From Nigrospora sphaerica (lineage: Eukaryota; Ascomycota; Sordariomycetes; Amphisphaeriales; Apiosporaceae): DNA of 64,000 nt. Of this stretch, positions 32,865 through 45,576 are shown piece after piece; the stretch's first letter is position 1, and each line of letters starts with the position of its first letter. A program made the position numbers and the translations under genes. The stretch is taken from the NCBI GenBank assembly GCA_018287875.1, contig JAGVVL010000001.1:5580001-5644000 (forward strand), written 5' to 3'. Below the pieces are notes generated by a model, which saw nothing but the letters and a program-made list of their open reading frames with translations, searched no databases and was not told the origin of the DNA.

Positions 32865-34996
32865 GTTGGATCACGGCCTGCGTCGTTCGGAAGTCGAAAA
32901 ACACGCCACGCACGACACGACGCGATGCGACGCAAGGGCCGAGGTGGTTTCGACAAGGCCGGCGGGCAGGTGGACGAGCAGGCTGACGGCGACGGCGGCG
33001 GCGTCGACGGCGGACGACAGCAACTAGTATGTAGCGGTGGAGCTGGTGGCAGGCACTGTCGTCGACCGGAGGAGGGGCTTGCAAGACGGTTTGTTGGGCG
33101 GCTGGTCACTCGAGTCGAGAGTCCTTCTCACTTCACCTCCCGCTCGCTGGTGCGATCAGCTGTTCGGAATAGCTGTGGCCCTAGTGGTCGACGGTGGGGG
33201 GGGGGTCGCGAGGGCGGGAGAGAAAGGCAGGCCGGACTTTTTCGACTATCCCCGTCCTTGTCGGTACGTGGTCCTGCTTTGTGGGGGGCCAGGAGACCGG
33301 AAGAGGTGTGAGGACGCAGGGGGTGGTGGACGCTTGCTGGAGCAGCTTGTGACTTGTCTAGCCCGGGACCAGAGCGATCACAAGATCGGACAGACGAGGC
33401 CGAGGCGGGAGGGGTTGGACGAAGGAACAGCAATTGGTTGCGAATAGGGCACTGCCATTACAAGAAATAGGGATCAGGGATTCGGAGGGGGTGAGTAGGA
33501 CATAGGGAAGAGTTGGAGCCGGAATTTCTGCTTCTCAAGGTTGTTGAATAGATACCAACATCTGGCATATGGATGTACTCTGCTCTCCCTCGGCCGTATG
33601 TTTGGCAGACAACGGAAGTGAAGCCTTCGCCCCGCCTCAGGTGGGCGCCACTGCCGCGGCTCGTGATTTGTTGGGAGGGGCAATTGCTCTTTCTGAGCTG
33701 CTGCCGTTTTCCAGCGTCGACCGCCAAGAACCCTGCCCGTCAGGTCGAGCTAAGTATTTTTTTTTTCCTTTTGGGATCGCGACGATTTGATGGCCAGGAC
33801 CCACAGCAAAAAAAAGGCTTGAGTCGAAGATGGAAGCCGTCCGAACTGCATGTCATTACAGGGCTTACATATACTTACCTATGTACTCCGTACATACCTA
33901 CCTAAGGGTGAGCTTAGTGCGAATGGGCGAATATCTCGTGTAGAACGTGGTACGCAGGCGGGCAGATGATCAGGTACGCTGCATCCATTCGGCGCAACGT
34001 ATATATAATAGTTGTCTACCTGATACCTAAGCATTTTACAGGTCCAGTGTCTCTGATAGGACTTGAATACCTAGGTAGGGGTAGGTGTTCAGAACAGCAC
34101 CGGCATGTACTAGGTTACTCGTTTGTAATCAGCCCGTGACTGACTGTTGGGCCTTGACGCGCCCGAGGGAGCAGCCACAAAAAGCCCGACGGGCTGTACG
34201 TAGTACATAGGCATGTACAATATGTACAACTGGGCTGCCCTGCAAGCCAGCGCGGGCATGGATCCGTTCCCAACATCGTTACAAATGGATACGTGGGGAG
34301 GGGACGGTGTGATATGATGCGATGCTGCAAGTCAGCCCGTCGTGTCCTTGTATAGATGAGCCTGCTGGTCCAACCAGACGCCATTGTCATTTCCCGCGAT
34401 CCACTGGCTCGTTCGCCGGCCCCGCGTCCGGCCGTGTAGAGCAACGCGGGGAGGCCGACCAGGGCGATTGGGCCCCCATTTCGAAATTACGGGGTACTCG
34501 TCAAGCATCCGGCATTAGCAGAGGCACGGGAGGCAAGCAAACGCTGCTGGGAATACTGGCGAGCTGGGACGATGGGGAAGGCTGGTTGTGAAGACCGAGG
34601 CAGCAGCTTACCTCTTCATTTCTCTGAACGGTCAAGGGTTGAAGTGTAAAATGGTCGATATGGGGTTGGTTATATTCAGTTAGGAGGCTGTTTTCCGTCT
34701 CCGCTATACACTGCTCTCGGATGTATGTACCGTCCACCAAGCCTTCAATACATTATATGCTAGGCGACTTCGTGAATCCGTCGCCGACTTGTTGATACTT
34801 TGGTTGTGCTGCGGTAGGACCGCCCAACCCGGCCAGAGCTTTGTGCCCCTGCCGTCACCCGAACGCCTTGCAATGCTTTGCTATACACCGTTTCGTAAAT
34901 GGAGAGAAAAGAGAAAAAGACACTGGTCATTGGCCCGCTAAGCCAAGCTGCAAAGGAGCACGTAACGTTTCCTTGGAAAGATGATGTTGGACGGCT
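32865..34996. other. Intergenic region
   Basis: No gene seen. It holds the SLC1 promoter and then AT-richer DNA with many ACCTA/TACATA words (33865-34085) and a poly-T tract near 33759-33768. Confidence 0.45.
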
Positions 34997-36541
34997 CTAT
35001 AGCAGAGTCGACAAGGCTCCGAGCCCGAAGAACAGGGCGACAAACAGGGTTGACGGCACCAGCGAGGATGCGGCGTCCTCCTTGTCGACCCCCAGGCCGC
35101 TCAGAGCACCCGTGTTGGCGATGCCAGCAGTGGCCGCGACGGCATTTTGCACGCGCGTGGCCCCAGGAACCGGATTGGTGCCCGTACCGATTTCTTGGAG
35201 GCGAGATGCCGTCGCGTTGAAGGCCGTGGGCGCCAAGGAAATCTCGTTGTTGGCCAGGTCGTACACCACGTAGGCCGATCGCAGGAACGTGTCGCCGAGC
35301 ACGTTGGTGCCGGCGCCCGCCGGAGCGATGCCGAAGAGGCACGCGGGTACGCCGTTGCTAAAGGTCGGCCGCCTGCCCTCGGTAGTGATCAGGTCGAGCA
35401 CCAGTTCGTCCATGCCGACACTGATCTTGGGCGACGAAAAGGTGAACTCGACCTTGCTTTTGCTGCTGGCCAGCGCGCAGGGCACGTACGCGGCACCCTC
35501 GGCCGGATCGTACTGTGCGCCAACCTGCCGGTAGATCTTATCCACCATGGGGTCCGGCAGGTAGGTCAACGAGGAGCCCGAGTCGAGCAGCACGGCGAGG
35601 GCCTGGTTTTCCGCAATGGCGGTGTCGTCCAGGCCAAGCGCAGTCATGGTAATCAGGAATTCGGAGTAGGCGCCACCCTGCTTCTCGATAGGGAGGGTTT
35701 GCAGCTCTCCGACGTACTGCGCCGCGTCGACGCCGCCAAACAGGATGCTGCCGGTGCTCGCGCTCAAGTCGTTCAGCCACAAACTGTAAGCACTGGATGC
35801 GATCTTTCCCTCGGCCACCAACTTCGCTGGTAGGTTATCGTAGGGCTTCTTGCCGGCCCTGCCCACCTGGACCTCATTCACGGGATATCCGATACCCAGG
35901 ATGCCTTGGGCGGACGTGCTCTTGTATCCAACACCGAACTGCAGGCTGTCGAGCTTCGAGGATCCAATCGTGACCGTATCCGAGACGTAGTCACCGCTGG
36001 CGCCCGACCCGTCGACATAGGAAATGTTGAACCAGCTTCCGATATAGCTGTAGGTGGACGATGCATTGGCGCGGTAGGTGCCGGCGAACTTGCACGGATT
36101 TGATTTTGACAAACACAGTGCCGAGTTCTCGGAATTGACCCAGAGGTCACTGCTGCCCGTATCCAGGTGGAATCGCAACTTCTGGGGAGGCGTGCCTATT
36201 GTGCCGTTGACGAAGTACAGCGTTTCCTAGGGAGCTAATCAGCAGCCAACCCGGCGCAGGTAGGTCCACAGCGGTCCGGCCCCGGTGCTAGAGGGAAGCG
36301 GGCGGTAGCACGCAGTAGACGCATAGGTTGGTGGGCTGCATACCTCGTTGTCCAGGGTGGCTTCGGCGGTGCCTCGCCGACGCAGCTTGTCTCGTTGTAC
36401 CGGGTTGGCGATTTTCCTCCGCTGCACATCCATGCTGACGACTCTCGACGGCAGATCTCGGCTTTGCGGCGGCACGGCAAGCGCATAGGTGGGCGCTGAC
36501 AGCAAGCCGGCCAGCAAGCCAGCCATGATGGTTAACTTCAT
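34997..36541 (-). CDS. Secreted, probably GPI-anchored aspartyl protease (yapsin/OpsB type)
   Basis: Two exons (36541-36344 and 36226-34997) give 475 aa. A signal peptide (TIMAGLLAGLLSAPTYALA) is followed by a propeptide ending in the basic KLRRRG, a likely processing site. The pepsin fold starts with LYFVNGTIGTPPQ and the first catalytic motif LDTGSSDLWV. The second is LLDSGSSLTYLPD. FGGVDAAQYVGELQTLPI and GDTFLRSAYVVYDLANNEISLA are conserved fungal yapsin/OpsB blocks. The C-terminus has a Ser/Ala-rich stretch and ends with a hydrophobic tail (TLFVALFFGLGALSTLL), the pattern of a GPI-attachment signal. Such enzymes act at the plasma membrane or wall on basic-residue sites. The catalytic pair is intact. 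Confidence 0.94.
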
Positions 36542-39416
36542 TTTCGCCCCGACGTCGCGCGGCTATAAATGCAGCTCCCGAGGACGGAAAAAGGAATCGG
36601 GAAGACGAAAGCCACAGGATCCGAACCGAATTAAAACTCCCCTGGTCGACCAAAAGAAACCGTATACGTCCGTCGAGGGGACATTAACACATCGAAATAT
36701 AAGAAGTCAAAAGCCCAGCGCGTGTACAGAAACCGGTCTGTATATACCCCGTCTCGTTGCCAAGAAGCCCACCGCAAGCTACACAGGGAAAGATTGGCGG
36801 GCGAGCAATGCAGTCGTCAGATCGTGCGCGGCCTCTCGGGGCTAATAAGGCGGGTGGGATGGGGAGGCAAGTGGCTGAAGGCTAAAGCATGGGTAAAAGA
36901 AGCGAAAGTTGACCAGCAGCTGCAGAACAGGAACTCCGGCAGGGACAAACCAACGTGGCGATGCCGGGCTTAAAAGCGAGGTACCCAACGGCCGGCCGGA
37001 CGCCCAAAATAGCAGCGTTGCTGTTCCGGACTGGCCTGCTGTTTTCGGACGAAGCTGCCAACGCTGGGCAAGGCCAAGGGAGGCCCCGAGGAGGGGTGGC
37101 GAGGAGGGAGGCGGCTCGCCAAGCGCAGCGCGAGTCTCACACACGGCGCGTTGGTACCCCATCCCAGGGCCAGCGCGCGAGGGGATCTCCCTCCTGGCTG
37201 GGGCTCCGCGCTGATGAGTGCGACGCTGATCCTTGCCGGCCGGGTCGATGGCGACGAGCGAGGCTTGGCGCCGGGCCACGCGTTAAGGGCCCATACTGAG
37301 TATAACGCCGGACCGACTGGGGTCGACGAGGGGGCCGGCGTGCCGGGGGTTGACGAGAAGGCAGCGAGGCGGGAGAACAAAAGAGCAGGCGGCCAGCATC
37401 TGATCCTTGAGCGACTGACGGGCCCTGGCAGCTGCACGACCTACACGACATGATACGCCAGCCTTGCAAGCATGACTGGGCAGGAACTGGAAGGGCCAGT
37501 TCCCGAGCCCCCAAGACCTTACCGTAACCCGACCTGAGACGTTTCAACGTCTGCCAGGTGGAGTCGCCACCTTGGTGTCGCAGGCACAAAACACAACACA
37601 CACCTGTCGACGAGGACAGGAGGGGATTGAGCACTGGGAAGCGCTCATTAGTCGAGAAAATTTTGGGGAATGTTCGCCAGCAGGAATGCTGGAGGAGGGA
37701 CGCAGGGCCAGGGCGCCCGTGGTGATGTGCGCAACATCCGCCGATGCTCAGAATGGCAGTGGCACCAGATGAGAGTAGATCCATCCATCCATTTTGCCCT
37801 CCCACGCCGACGCGCGAGGCATTGCATACTCGCGGGTGACTAATGACCTGCTACCTACTTCGCACCTTAGCATCTTCGACATTGGCCAGCCACGTATGCA
37901 AATGTACCAAAATTACAACAAATACGTTGACCCTTTCCGCGCTGCCATCAATGGGTCCCGCGTGATACGGGCAAAGGAGATCAGTCAAGCAAAGCACAGG
38001 GCAACAGAACAATGAGACGAGATCGCTTTCGCTCCACAGCCCGTCGAGATACCCCCCTTTGGGGCCTCGGGCTGGCCCCTGCACTGTCACCCGCCTAACC
38101 GGTATCCATGCTGGACCATCTGGGATCCCGTGTGACAGGTAGGCTGTATCGAGGACGGGGCATCTCGCAGGGAGACCTCGGCACAGGGGAGAGAACCAAA
38201 CACAAGCCGGAACCGCGATGGTTGCCTGCCAAACCCCGGCGGTATATAGAGCATGCAGGTCCATACGAGACTGACAGCGTGGCGCCCATCCAGTTCGGTA
38301 CAGAACAAAAGGAAGGTCGCCGCTGATCTCGGGACACACGCAATGGGTGACGGGCGTCGGGCGGCTCGGCAGTCATACAAAGATAGCCCAGTCAACCTAC
38401 CTGATTGCCGGACTACTAAACCTAATCTTAGAATCTCTACCTACACCCCAATGACGACGGAATGCTCTCTTAAACGTCCACCAGAGACGAGCTGGCGCAC
38501 GATGCATCGGCGCCGTGTCACGGCCCACCAATCCATCCTTCAAGTCTTCCAGATGCGGGCGCCGCCACGTCTTCCGACGACGTGCTTCTTCCGCCTCCCA
38601 CTTGCCGAGAAGTCCCAAAGCTTCTGTGCTGCTTCTTCTTTGGTGTGGATTCACTGGCACTTCTTGGGAGAGAAGTTGCTAACCTGGGGCACTGGCACGA
38701 ACGCGGGGTCGGCCAACATGATAGGGCACTGATCACCTCCTCCAACCACCAACCTGGGATAAGCTGAACTTCATCATGACGCTCCGTGGGGTCGGCCATC
38801 TTTGATGTTCCGATTTCGCGAAAGCCCTACTGGGGTACCTATGCGGGCCAAAGCATTCGTGGGGGTCCGTCCCTCATCCGCACGACGAAAGACTGATGCG
38901 AGAAGTGTGGGAGACGGACAGTAGGCCCCGTGCGGTCCTGTCGAATCATGCCCAGGGCGACACTGCTCGAGGGTGTTGAAAAGGATGCGGCACCGACTTC
39001 AACCAGCTTCCCTTGCGCCCCGATACGAAAGGTGCAGATGCATTCACGGTATTGGCGGCGCGCGGCGGGTTTCCTTGGTATATTGCTGACGCCGACCCAA
39101 TCATGAGCGACAGAATTCTTCTGCCTGATCGCCCGCATCGTCAGGTGTAAGCTTGGTATGCATGATGGCCTCATGGGCCTCATCTAGGAGGCCGCCGGAG
39201 AGGCTGCTTCCGCGGCTCAAGACTCGTAGACCAGTCGTCGTCGATGCTTACAAAATGCGTACAAAGTGTTGCTGCACCACCAACGGATTGGAGGTGCTTC
39301 TCGATACTTACCGGATCAGAAACTATTGGCACGTAGCAAGGTGCAATCTTCACAAGGCCCAGTCTTCGCAGGAGCTCACGGTGGGCAGAAAGAGCCCTAT
39401 CCACGGGCCGTCCACC
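36542..39416. other. Long gene-free interval
   Basis: About 2.9 kb contain the protease promoter and nothing I can support as a gene. Several frames of 100-220 codons exist on both strands but have no motifs, splice logic or codon pattern like the neighbours. Confidence 0.45.
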
Positions 39417-40208
39417 ATGGAAGTCATGTTGATGAATCCGGATCGATGGTATGTTCTCCCCACCACCAACTTCCTGGGACCCAGTAAGACGCCAAAAGGT
39501 ATTAACCTCGTCGTTTCCGCGGCAGCCCGGTATATGCAGTATGTCACTGGTCCTCCCAACGCGTCTGTGTATTTGAAGCGGAAAGGCTTACTCATCAAGT
39601 CGTTCTTTGGAGCGATGGGCTGTGCCTGCGCCATTGTCTTCACGGTGTTTGGCGCGTCGTACGGGACCGCCAAGTCGAGCGGCGCCATCTTCTCTTCGGG
39701 CATCCTTCGCCCGGACCGCATGATGCAGAACACGTAAGTCTCCTCGACGACAAAAATGACAAGAGTCCGGAGGGCTTGGTGGTGACAGGTACACAGCCTC
39801 TGCGCCATCATGGCGCAGATCTTGTCCATCTATGGTCTCGTTGCCAGCGTTATCATCTCGGGCAGCCTCGAGGAGATGATGACCCTGTACAAGGGGTTCC
39901 TCCAACTCGGAGCCGGTCTCAGCGTCGGCCTCAGCGGGCTCGCTGCCGGGTTTGCGATTGGCATTGTTGGCGATGCCGGCGGTAAGCCCCCGAACCCCAA
40001 GTGAAAATAACCAAAGGGGAGGGGGGAGAGCAACGGGTACTGACGGTTGGGCGATGGAACAGTGCGAGCCAGTACCCAGCAACCACGCCTATACGTTGGC
40101 ATGGTGCTCATACTGATCTTTGCCGAAGTCCTGGGGCTTTACGGTGTCATTGTGTCCATCCTGATGCTTACGAAAGCCTCGGAGTCGACGACGAAGTGCC
40201 TCGCGTGA
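39417..40208 (+). CDS. Diverged V-ATPase proteolipid (subunit c-like)
   Basis: Exons 39417-39733, 39797-39981 and 40063-40208 join in frame to 215 aa. The core matches V-ATPase subunit c (Vma3): [20 protein letters not shown] (TM1), [14 protein letters not shown] (TM2), [19 protein letters not shown] with [12 protein letters not shown] (TM3), and [18 protein letters not shown] (TM4) with the proton-carrying Glu intact. It is diverged: the normally invariant AKSGVGIAxMG is [11 protein letters not shown], and the loop after TM2 is EEMMTLYK. The start is uncertain. The ATG at 39417 has a good CCACCATGG context but gives a ~60-residue leader. The ATG at 39534 gives 176 aa, nearer the usual ~160. 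An unseen upstream exon coding for the normal short N-terminus is also possible. I read it as an extra paralog rather than the housekeeping VMA3, which is an inference. Confidence 0.8.
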
Positions 40209-43200
40209 GGTTCCAACAGCTGAATGGATGTCCGAGGCCCAGGAGATCAGCCTCGCTTGGCCAGGCCGTAGTTTGTTCCGACGGCACGTGCGCGGGTTCG
40301 CAGTTTCCCCCAAGTGAGGTAGTTGTGAAGCTCGGACGGGTCTTGCTGTATTTCCAAACAGTCAATACTATGCCGAGCCGTCACCGCCAAAGCTTTGCCC
40401 CCAGTACAGAGACCCTGCGATTGGCTCCGTGGCAGTGCAACACGTCCATCGGATCTCAGATCTGGGCTGGCCTATCGCGCTAGTGATCCGAGCGATGGCG
40501 ATCATGTATGTGGTTTCCGCAGCGGGAGGGCTTGCGGGGGATGCCGTCACCGGTTTCTTCTTGACCGTGATCTTGCTTGGGAGATATTGGGTGGATGGCG
40601 GCGCGTGCTCGGCTGTGTCGCGATCTCATGGCCTCCTCATCAGGGCCCATTGCCATGTTAGTGCCAGTCTGTCACTAATCCAGTTAGAGGTTCAGTACTG
40701 AACCCTCCGCCCTGGGTTTCTCCTGGCGATAATGCCCACCAAGCAACCCACTCCCACAATATGCCAAACCAAATGGTTGACTGGTCGGCGCATAGTGCGG
40801 GTGCTACCGTTCCAAAGATGCCAACTGTCTCAACATGAGACGAGCCACTCGAGCACCTGATACGCCCTCGCGCGGCGTCGCTAGTCTGTGGGCGTACGGG
40901 CAGCTGGGCATGCCAGGTTTTCAGCGATCCGGGGAAGGAGGCGTCGAAGAGCTGGAAAAAAAAATCCTCTAGCAGTGTGCTGGCTGGACCAGGTCGAGTT
41001 CTGGAACGCATGCGGCTGCAGGCAGGTAAAGGAATGCGCCGTCCGCGGTCGACGTATAAGGAGTAGACCAGCCTTGGCAACGGGGGGTCGAGTCCCGAGC
41101 CCGTTGCCTGCCCGGCCGCGAGGCCCGATGTTTTCGTGGGAGAAGATCTGCTAGTTTGGGTCTACTTTCTGGCGTCCGGTTTCCGGCGTCGCATTATCCC
41201 CCGCGCCCAAAGTCCGTATGGGTGGTTTCCCCCCAGGGGTGCTTGGGGGAGAGCAATGTGCCTTATCCGGCGAGAAGAGAACGTGCTGCGCTTTTGCACC
41301 AATCCGAGACGCGTGCACTTTGTAAGTATGTGCGTTCGCCTTGTATGTTCTACAGGCCCTGCTGCAACTGCCAGGCGTGCAGCCATGGCCCGTTCAGCTG
41401 GTACGTGCTTGCAGAAGGCCAATCATGGCGTTCCCGGCAACCTTTTCCCGGCCCTTTCTTCTTCTCAAAAGCAACCTATCCACGAACCCGGGCTGTCAGC
41501 TCACCGTCCAACGATCGGGATCCCGCCGGATACACAGACACACACACACGCTCTCTCTCACACACACGCACAGACGGGCACATATACACAAATGACCCGC
41601 GCTGGAACGTGATGGGGACAAGGCGCTGTCGGGGAGAGGGCGGGCGGCGGCGGTGACAGGAGAGCGGACCGCCTTCACCGGTTCACGAAGACCGGCTGCT
41701 CGGATGTGGCCAAACGGTCCGGTGAAATTGAAAGACGGCAAAAAAGAGAGCCAGGGGACTAATAATGGATGTCCGCAATTGAAGGTTGAGGTGAGAAATG
41801 GATACACGGTACACGATGGTCCCCCGGGCTACGGGGCTCTGAACTGCACGCGCCAACATGGGTTGTCTTTGACCGTCTCCACCGCGCACGCGCTGGGCGC
41901 GCCCGTCCTGGCCATTGGTTTCCCAATGGCAATTCCGCTGGTTTGCCTCCCCCCGGACCTTGGAGGGTCGTTCCCAAACCGGGGAGGGAGGGCTCGTCTT
42001 TCATTGAACTTTCTCTCTCTCTCTCTTTCCCTCTTTCCTCTTCGGCTCGCGAGACGGGGCCCTCACGAGGACAGCACGTAAGGGGGAGTGAGCTAGCTCA
42101 CTACCTATGCGTAAAGCCTTCGATGGTAAGTCACCTTACCTGAGGTCCCTCCCAGCCCCGGCAGGTATAACCCTGCGCGGACGAATTTGGGGCCAGGAAC
42201 AGCATTGCCTACCGGCCGACTCGGGTACCTGTAGGTTTGGCGGACTTACTAGGCCAACCCACCCAGGCAAAGAAAGGAAAGAAAAAAGAAGAAGAAAAGC
42301 CAGGATGTCCGCCATATACGGCAAAGGCAGTAAAGCTGACCCGCCAATCGCCCCTCCTCTCCTCCAGGCCCCCTTTCGCCTTTCGGGGTCCTCGTGGGCC
42401 AACCTGGTTGATCCAAAGCCCGGGTCCTCCGTACGGCCTCTTCTCTGCCTCTCCCGTCCGCGATGCATAGGCCGCCTCGTATTCTCGAGGACCCGCGGCA
42501 GGGCTGAGCGCCAAAAAGAGGCGCCGCTGCCCCCCATTTCCCTCCCCGCCGCTGCCGCTGGGCCCAGCAAAGAATCCGCGGTGGAGAGGGGAGAACAGAT
42601 GGATGCCCGCAAAAGCACCCAACAATACCGGCAGTGTCCCTCGTGTCAAGCCCCTCCCGGTACATGAAGAGGCTATGCGGTAAAAGTAGTAGCAACTAAC
42701 CAGCAAAGTAGCCTTCGTACTACCCGCCCTAGTGGTGCCCACGGCTCGTGGGCGCCGTGTGAGGATGTGTCCAACAGGGCGCGGGCCCAATTGCTCAGCT
42801 GACGGCCCAGCAGCACAGGGTCCCCGGGTACCTGGGATAGACCATCCATCTCGGCTCTAGCTCATTTCGTCCTCTCTCTCTCTCTTTCTTTCTCTCTCCC
42901 TCTAATACCCCTCTCGCGTCCCAACACGGCTTGGGCGCGGGCTGAACTGGATTCCCCCGGCCGCTCGCTCGTCCGCCAGCAGGTGTAAGACCTAGAAGTC
43001 GATTGCTTTGTCTCGTTTCGTGGCGACACGAGCTGCTTCCCTCGATCCCGGTCCTCCCGCCGCTCGAGAAAGTGAGACCCTATATGCTGCTTGTGCCCCC
43101 TTCCCCCGCCCCTTCCCGCCCCTCCCCTCTTCCAGGGCCAGAGCGCGAGTCCTATTTCCTCACACGCCCGGTTCGCCAATCGCGGGAAACTATATCCTCT

Positions 43201-43500
43201 GCCATAAAGGGATACGCGCTCGTTTACCTTCCGTGCTTACTCGCTCGCCTTGCTTATATCTACTAGCACCCTGCCCGGTCGGTACTTGTAGTCAGTCACC
43301 CTTGGCTGCTTACGACTTACACACACTGCAACCAACCCATCCATTTCCTTGGGCCGCCCCGCGTGCTTGTAGAGAACCCACCGGCATCGTCCCCTTCCGG
43401 ATGCCCAGACGACTTATATAGGCACCGCTTTCCCCTCTCGGCGCCTCCTCCGTGTCACTCCCGCTTCTTCTCCGGCTTCTCCACCATCGGCATTCGCAAC
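40209..43500. other. Long gene-free interval with simple repeats
   Basis: No supportable gene. Simple repeats include a CA-rich tract (41535-41575), TC-rich tracts (42009-42035, 42870-42900) and the pyrimidine-rich 5' leader of the transporter at 43.3-43.5 kb. Confidence 0.45.
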
Positions 43501-45203
43501 ATGACGGCGCCGCGTGACATGGGCCCTCCGTCGCCCTCGTTGTTGGGCCCCGGCAAGGCGGACGGGCAGCTGCACCCGGCATTCTACGTCGCGTAAGTGC
43601 CCGTTGCCCCCACCCGCACATCCTCCCTCACTAGTGATCTGCCCGCCGGCGATTGGATCGGCTCTTCATATCACGTTATTGTCACTGCGAAAAGTCGGGA
43701 CGAGATTCGAGGCCGGAGTGGTGCTCACAGTAAAGTCAACAGAGCCTGGATCTTCTTCAGCAACCTCACCATTCTCTTCAACAAGTGGCTGCTTGATACA
43801 GCCGGGTTTCGTAAGTCCCGAAGGGTCCCTCTCCCTGACCTTCGGGTTACAGTTTTCGACGGGCTGAATAGTGGGCTAACACGAGCATGTAGGGTACCGT
43901 GAGTTCTTCCCTTCGCGCCGCCACACTGGCACACCCCGGCGGTCCCGGGGCCGGTAATCACCGGCACTCGGGCGGCCGGGCGGATGCCGCTTCCCGAGCG
44001 GAGACTGACTGACCCCGCGCGTTCCGCAGCCGTCCTCCTCACGACGCTTCACCTCTGCACGGCGACGGCCATGACGCAGCTGCTGGCGCGCACGACGTCG
44101 CTGCTCGACTCGCGACACGTTGTGCCGCTGACGGGGCGGCTGTACCTGCGGGCGGTCCTGCCCATCGGGGCGCTGTACACGGCGTCGCTCGTCTTTAGCA
44201 ACCTGTCGTACCTGCACCTGTCCGTCTCCTTCATCCAGATGCTCAAGGCCTTTGCGCCCGTGACGACGCTGGCCGTGGCCTGGGCCGCCGGCATCAGCCG
44301 CCCCGCCCCCGCCGTGCTCGCCGCCGTCGGCGTCATCACCGTCGGCGTGCTCGTCAGCTCGCTCGCCGAGGTCGAGTTCCGCTGGCTCGGCTTCCTCTTC
44401 GCCATGGCCGGCACCGTCGCCGAGAGCACCCGCCTGCTGCTCATCCAGGTCCTGCTCAAGCGCGGCGACGACGAGGGCGGCTTCCGCATGGACCCCCTGG
44501 TCGGCCTGTACTACTACGCCCCCGTCTGCGCCCTCCTCAACGGCGTCGTCGCCTTTACCGTCGAGGTGCCCTCGTTCGACTGGGCCGACCTCGAGCGCGT
44601 GGGTCTGCCCGTCCTGGGTCTCAACGCCATGGTGGCCTTCCTGCTCAACGTCGCGAGCGTCTTTTTGGTGTGTTTTCCCTCCCTTCGCCCCCGCCACGCG
44701 TCTTTCCCTCGCGTCTGCATCCCACCCGTAACTGCGCTGTATTGACGCCTCACATCCAGATCGGCCGGACGTCGGCCCTGGCCATGAACCTGACGGGCAT
44801 TTTCAAGGCTATTCTCCTCGTCGTGGCCTCCATGTTCCTCTGGGGCACGCCCGTCACGCTGCTCCAGGCCTTTGGCTACAGCATCGCTCTCGTCGGTATG
44901 TTCTACTACTCGGCGGGACCTGAAACTGCCCGTGCCCACCTCGACGCCTGCCGGTCCTCGTGGCACCGGCTATCCGGCGGCAGCCCCTCGGGTCTTGAAT
45001 CCGGACCCTCGGACCGAGATTCGGAGCCTGGCGCCTGGAGCCGCTTTCAAAGCCTGCTGCTACCTGGTTCCTGGGGCCCGTATACACGCGTTCCTGTCTC
45101 GGACCCCCAGAGCCGAGGCTATGACCTCGAGGACATAGAGTCTGGCAGCTCCGATAGAGAATTGTCGCCGTCAGCCGAGAAGATGGCTGCCAAGGAAGGT
45201 TGA
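43501..45203 (+). CDS. Triose-phosphate-transporter-family carrier (DMT superfamily)
   Basis: Five exons (43501-43592, 43743-43810, 43893-43898, 44030-44667, 44760-45203) give 415 aa. The pattern is the TPT/nucleotide-sugar transporter family: WIFFSNLTILFNKWLLDT (TM1), FRYPVLLTTLHLCTATAMTQ (TM2), FSNLSYLHLSVSFIQMLKAF, the paired TM region PAVLAAVGVITVGVLVSS, ESTRLLLIQVLL, GLYYYAPVCALLNGVV, and the SALAMNLTGIFKAILLV signature with a GYSIALVGMFYYS end. These proteins exchange small phosphorylated sugars or nucleotide sugars across Golgi/ER membranes; the substrate here is unknown. Exon 3 is a 6-nt micro-exon (GGTACC) that supplies Arg-Tyr in FRYP. The C-tail of ~100 residues is Ser/Gly/Asp-rich and cytosolic. 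Another carrier of the same family lies at 49.5-50.8 kb beyond SNX41. Confidence 0.92.
43893..43898 (+). other. 6-nt micro-exon
   Basis: GGTACC is flanked by a CTAACACGAGCATGTAG branch/acceptor and a GTGAGT donor. Skipping it keeps the frame but deletes the Arg-Tyr of the conserved FxYP motif. Confidence 0.75.
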
Positions 45204-45576
45204 TCCATGCTGTAGCCAATAGATGCTGCTCTACAAGCCTCTAATATTGTAATCCCAAGGCCATCGCACGCCCTCTGCCGGAAGCCCGCGCCGTGACTCT
45301 TTGTTTATCGCAAACGAACATGTCGGTCTTGTTGCGGTAAAGGAGAGCGGCACTGTATTTTCCAGGGCCAACCGCAGTTGCCGCTTGGGGGTATGCTCAT
45401 GTCGCATTACTCTCCGGTCATGGATTATACTACTACTATAACATCTGTCAAGGCGGCCTGTGGCGCAAACTCCTGGTGCGCCTGGCGCCCAATGACGGCC
45501 GCCTAACGGACGCGGCTCTCTGTAGTCCCCGTGAGCGATCGCTTATGATCTGCAACTTCTGGGGGTCAATGCCCCT
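45204..45576. other. Convergent 3' intergenic region
   Basis: This lies between the transporter and SNX41 3' ends. Nothing else is seen. Confidence 0.4.

Noticed and set aside
39350..39829. 159-codon minus-strand frame across the V-ATPase-like exon
   Set aside because: The complementary strand carries clear V-ATPase motifs; this is a shadow.
40429..40701. Short frame with a hydrophobic stretch downstream of the V-ATPase-like gene
   Set aside because: It resembles one or two membrane helices but has no family match or flanking exons. It could be a relic but cannot be supported.
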